Source: Natroniella sp046097105 | Lineage (GTDB): Bacteria; Bacillota; Halanaerobiia; Halobacteroidales; Halobacteroidaceae | Length of the DNA stretch: 64,000 bases | Assembly (NCBI RefSeq): GCF_046097105.1 | Contig: NZ_CP175562.1 | Location: forward strand, 1,364,001 to 1,428,000 | Direction: 5' to 3' | In this document: positions 62,256 through 64,000 of the stretch, one piece after another | Numbering within the stretch: position 1 is the first letter of the stretch | Layout: the number at the start of each line of letters is the position of its first letter | Notes under the pieces: generated by a model | The model's database searches: none | What the model was told of the DNA's origin: nothing | Seen by the model: the letters and a program-made list of their open reading frames with translations, nothing else | Position numbers and translations under genes: made by a program

Positions 62256-63962
62256 TTACTTTAACTGAGCTATCAAATCCTCAATTTCAGTTAAAGCTTG
62301 ATCAGCTTCAATCTCTAATTCTTCTCCAGTCTGTCTCAACTTAACTTCTAATTTACCATCTGCTAAGGAACGAGAACCAATTGTAATTCGAATTGGACAG
62401 CCAATTAAATCAGCATCATTAAACTTAACTCCTGCTCTTTCTTTTCGATCATCAGCTAATGTCTCAATTCCTGCTGCTGATAATTGCTCATATAATTCAA
62501 CAGTCTTATCGCTTACTTTTTCATCACTTCCTAAAGGTAACAAATGAACGATATAAGGGGCCAAAACTTTAGGCCATTTGATGCCATATTGATCATAATT
62601 TTGCTCAATCACTGCCGCAACTGTTCTAGTTATTCCAACTCCATAGCAGCCCATTACTAATGGCTGGCTCTTTCCATTTTCATCTAAAAAGCTAGCTTCT
62701 AAAGCTTGACTATACTTAGTTCCTAATTTAAATACCTGCCCTACCTCTATTCCAGGAGTTAAATTAAGTTCAGCACCACATTCTACACAGCCTTCCCCTT
62801 CTTTAACACTACGAATATCGGCAACTTCAGTTACTGTAAAGTCACGTTCTGGATTGACATTAAGATAATGCTTATCTGTCTTATTGGCTCCACTTACAAC
62901 ATTAGTTAGTTTCATTACTAACTCATCAGCAATTATTCTAACCTGATCATCAAGACCGACTGGTCCACTAAACCCTTTTACAGTATCTAACTTTTCATAG
63001 ACTTGTTCGCTAGCCAACTCAAGATTTACTACACCTAATAAATTAGCTAACTTGATCTCATTAAGCTCATAATCACCTCGTACTAAAGCTAGTACTATTT
63101 CATCTTCTGTTTGATAAAATAAGGCTTTAATCATCTTCTCTAATGGAAGTTCTAACTGAGCAACCAACTCTCCCATAGTAGTTGCATCTGGTGTATCAAC
63201 TTCTGTCAATTCTTCTAACTTCTCACCATTCTCTTTAACTTTAACTTGAGAAGTTGCTAACTCTAGATTGGCAGCATAGCCACACTCTTCACAATAAACA
63301 ACTATATCCTCTCCTGCTTCAGCTAAAGCCATAAATTCATGCGAATCTTCTCCTCCAATTGTACCTGTGTCTGCTTGAACTGGTCTAAAGTCTAAACCAC
63401 ATTTAGTAAATATTTTTTCATAAGCATCATACATCTGCTTATAACTTTCCTCTAAACCTACTTGATCAGTATCAAAGCTATAAGCATCTTTCATAATAAA
63501 CTCTCTACCACGTAACACTCCAAATCGTGGTCTAATCTCATCACGATATTTAGTCTGAATTTGATATAAATTTAATGGCAGATCCTTATATGATCTAACT
63601 TCATCTCTCACCAAATCCGTAATTACCTCTTCATGTGTTGGCCCTAAACAAAATTCTCTGCCCTGTCTATTTTCTAGCCTCATTAATTCAGGGCCATAAT
63701 CTTTTAACCTTCCTGATTCTTCCCATAATTCGGCAGGTTGTAAAGCTGGTAATAATAACTCCTGTGCCCCTGCTCGATCCATCTCTTGACGTACAATATC
63801 TTGAAATTTCTTAATTACTCTATATCCTAACGGCAAATATGTATAAACCCCTGAACTCAATTTCCTCATCAAACCAGCTCTTAACATTAATTTATGACTC
63901 ACAACTTCTGCATCAGCTGGAGTCTCTTTTAATGTGGGAATATACATCTGTGACATTTTCAT
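62256..63962 (-). CDS. proS: Prolyl-tRNA synthetase
   Basis: A 568-residue class II synthetase of the bacterial type with an editing domain. Motif 1 region MRKLSSGVYTYLPLGYRVIKK, motif 2 FCLGPTHEEVITDLVR and RPRFGVLRGREFIMKDAYSF, the YbaK-like editing insertion (about 225-385), motif 3 CYGVGITRTVAAV, and the anticodon domain. GAGGAGG precedes the ATG at 63962. No further gene start is seen in the last 38 bases of the window. Confidence 0.97.
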   Translation of the reverse strand: MKMSQMYIPTLKETPADAEVVSHKLMLRAGLMRKLSSGVYTYLPLGYRVIKKFQDIVRQEMDRAGAQELLLPALQPAELWEESGRLKDYGPELMRLENRQGREFCLGPTHEEVITDLVRDEVRSYKDLPLNLYQIQTKYRDEIRPRFGVLRGREFIMKDAYSFDTDQVGLEESYKQMYDAYEKIFTKCGLDFRPVQADTGTIGGEDSHEFMALAEAGEDIVVYCEECGYAANLELATSQVKVKENGEKLEELTEVDTPDATTMGELVAQLELPLEKMIKALFYQTEDEIVLALVRGDYELNEIKLANLLGVVNLELASEQVYEKLDTVKGFSGPVGLDDQVRIIADELVMKLTNVVSGANKTDKHYLNVNPERDFTVTEVADIRSVKEGEGCVECGAELNLTPGIEVGQVFKLGTKYSQALEASFLDENGKSQPLVMGCYGVGITRTVAAVIEQNYDQYGIKWPKVLAPYIVHLLPLGSDEKVSDKTVELYEQLSAAGIETLADDRKERAGVKFNDADLIGCPIRITIGSRSLADGKLEVKLRQTGEELEIEADQALTEIEDLIAQLK

Positions 63963-64000
63963 AATTTTGTACCTCCTCTATTATCAAACACCTCTTTTTA

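Noticed and set aside
1..64000. tRNA or rRNA genes
   Set aside because: No cloverleaf with TTCGANTC-type arms and no rRNA-like conserved stretch was recognised in any spacer; spacers are short and AT-rich.

Overview
The window is a 64-kb piece of a low-GC Gram-positive (Firmicutes) chromosome, almost entirely housekeeping and almost entirely on the minus strand. AT-rich intergenic DNA, strong AGGAGG ribosome sites and many sporulation genes (dpaA/dpaB, ymxH, tepA-ylzJ, ftsK/spoIIIE, cwlD, two sleB-type cortex hydrolases) point to a spore-forming anaerobe. The gene order and low GC would suit the Halanaerobiales (Halobacteroidaceae: Orenia, Halobacteroides and relatives). That placement is inference from gene content, not from a marker search.

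Layout. 1-133 is the tail of a plus-strand membrane protein. 632-6063 is a thiamine operon, thiD-thiC-thiS-thiG-thiH-thiE, under a TPP riboswitch with its own terminator. 6205-7574 holds a manganese catalase (plus strand) and a hemolysin III-type membrane protein. 7733-18624 holds argC-argJ-argB-argD, an esterase, a NusG-II-like membrane protein and carA-carB, so most of the carbamoyl phosphate and ornithine branch of arginine synthesis lies in one run. 18915-22767 is the accessory part: a 59-residue membrane protein missed by size cut-offs, a SNF2 helicase, an orphan protein, a TIGR04086-type membrane protein and a CAAX protease.

22830-63962 follows the order seen in Bacillus around proS-polC-rimP-nusA-infB-rbfA-nrnA-ribF-rpsO-pnp, then (after DNA repair and cell-wall genes) dut-ymxH-dapB-dpaA-dpaB-asd-dapG-dapA-rnj-tepA-ylzJ-ftsK-gntR-rodZ. 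Relative to Bacillus, truB, ylxR, ylxQ and ylxP are missing from their usual places. Extra genes are inserted: SleB hydrolases, DinG helicase, endonuclease IV, VanW protein, a Na/Pi cotransporter, MgtC and a GT2 enzyme. A lysine riboswitch with terminator precedes dapB and would link lysine supply to both diaminopimelate and spore dipicolinate synthesis.

The most unusual signal is not a protein. Many spacers between co-transcribed genes are filled by inverted-repeat elements whose arms are degenerate short tandem units. At three loci (thiC-thiS, carA-carB, argB-argD) the element runs from the stop codon of one gene to the ribosome-binding site of the next, and shares conserved ends. At other loci the arms have entirely different unit sequences but still match each other, as if the two arms evolve together. 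Two further spacers (249-619 and 12278-12521) look like small non-coding elements with TGTCAC/GTGCCA termini.

Several start sites were moved from the longest reading frame to an internal start with a well-spaced Shine-Dalgarno; each case is stated in its entry.
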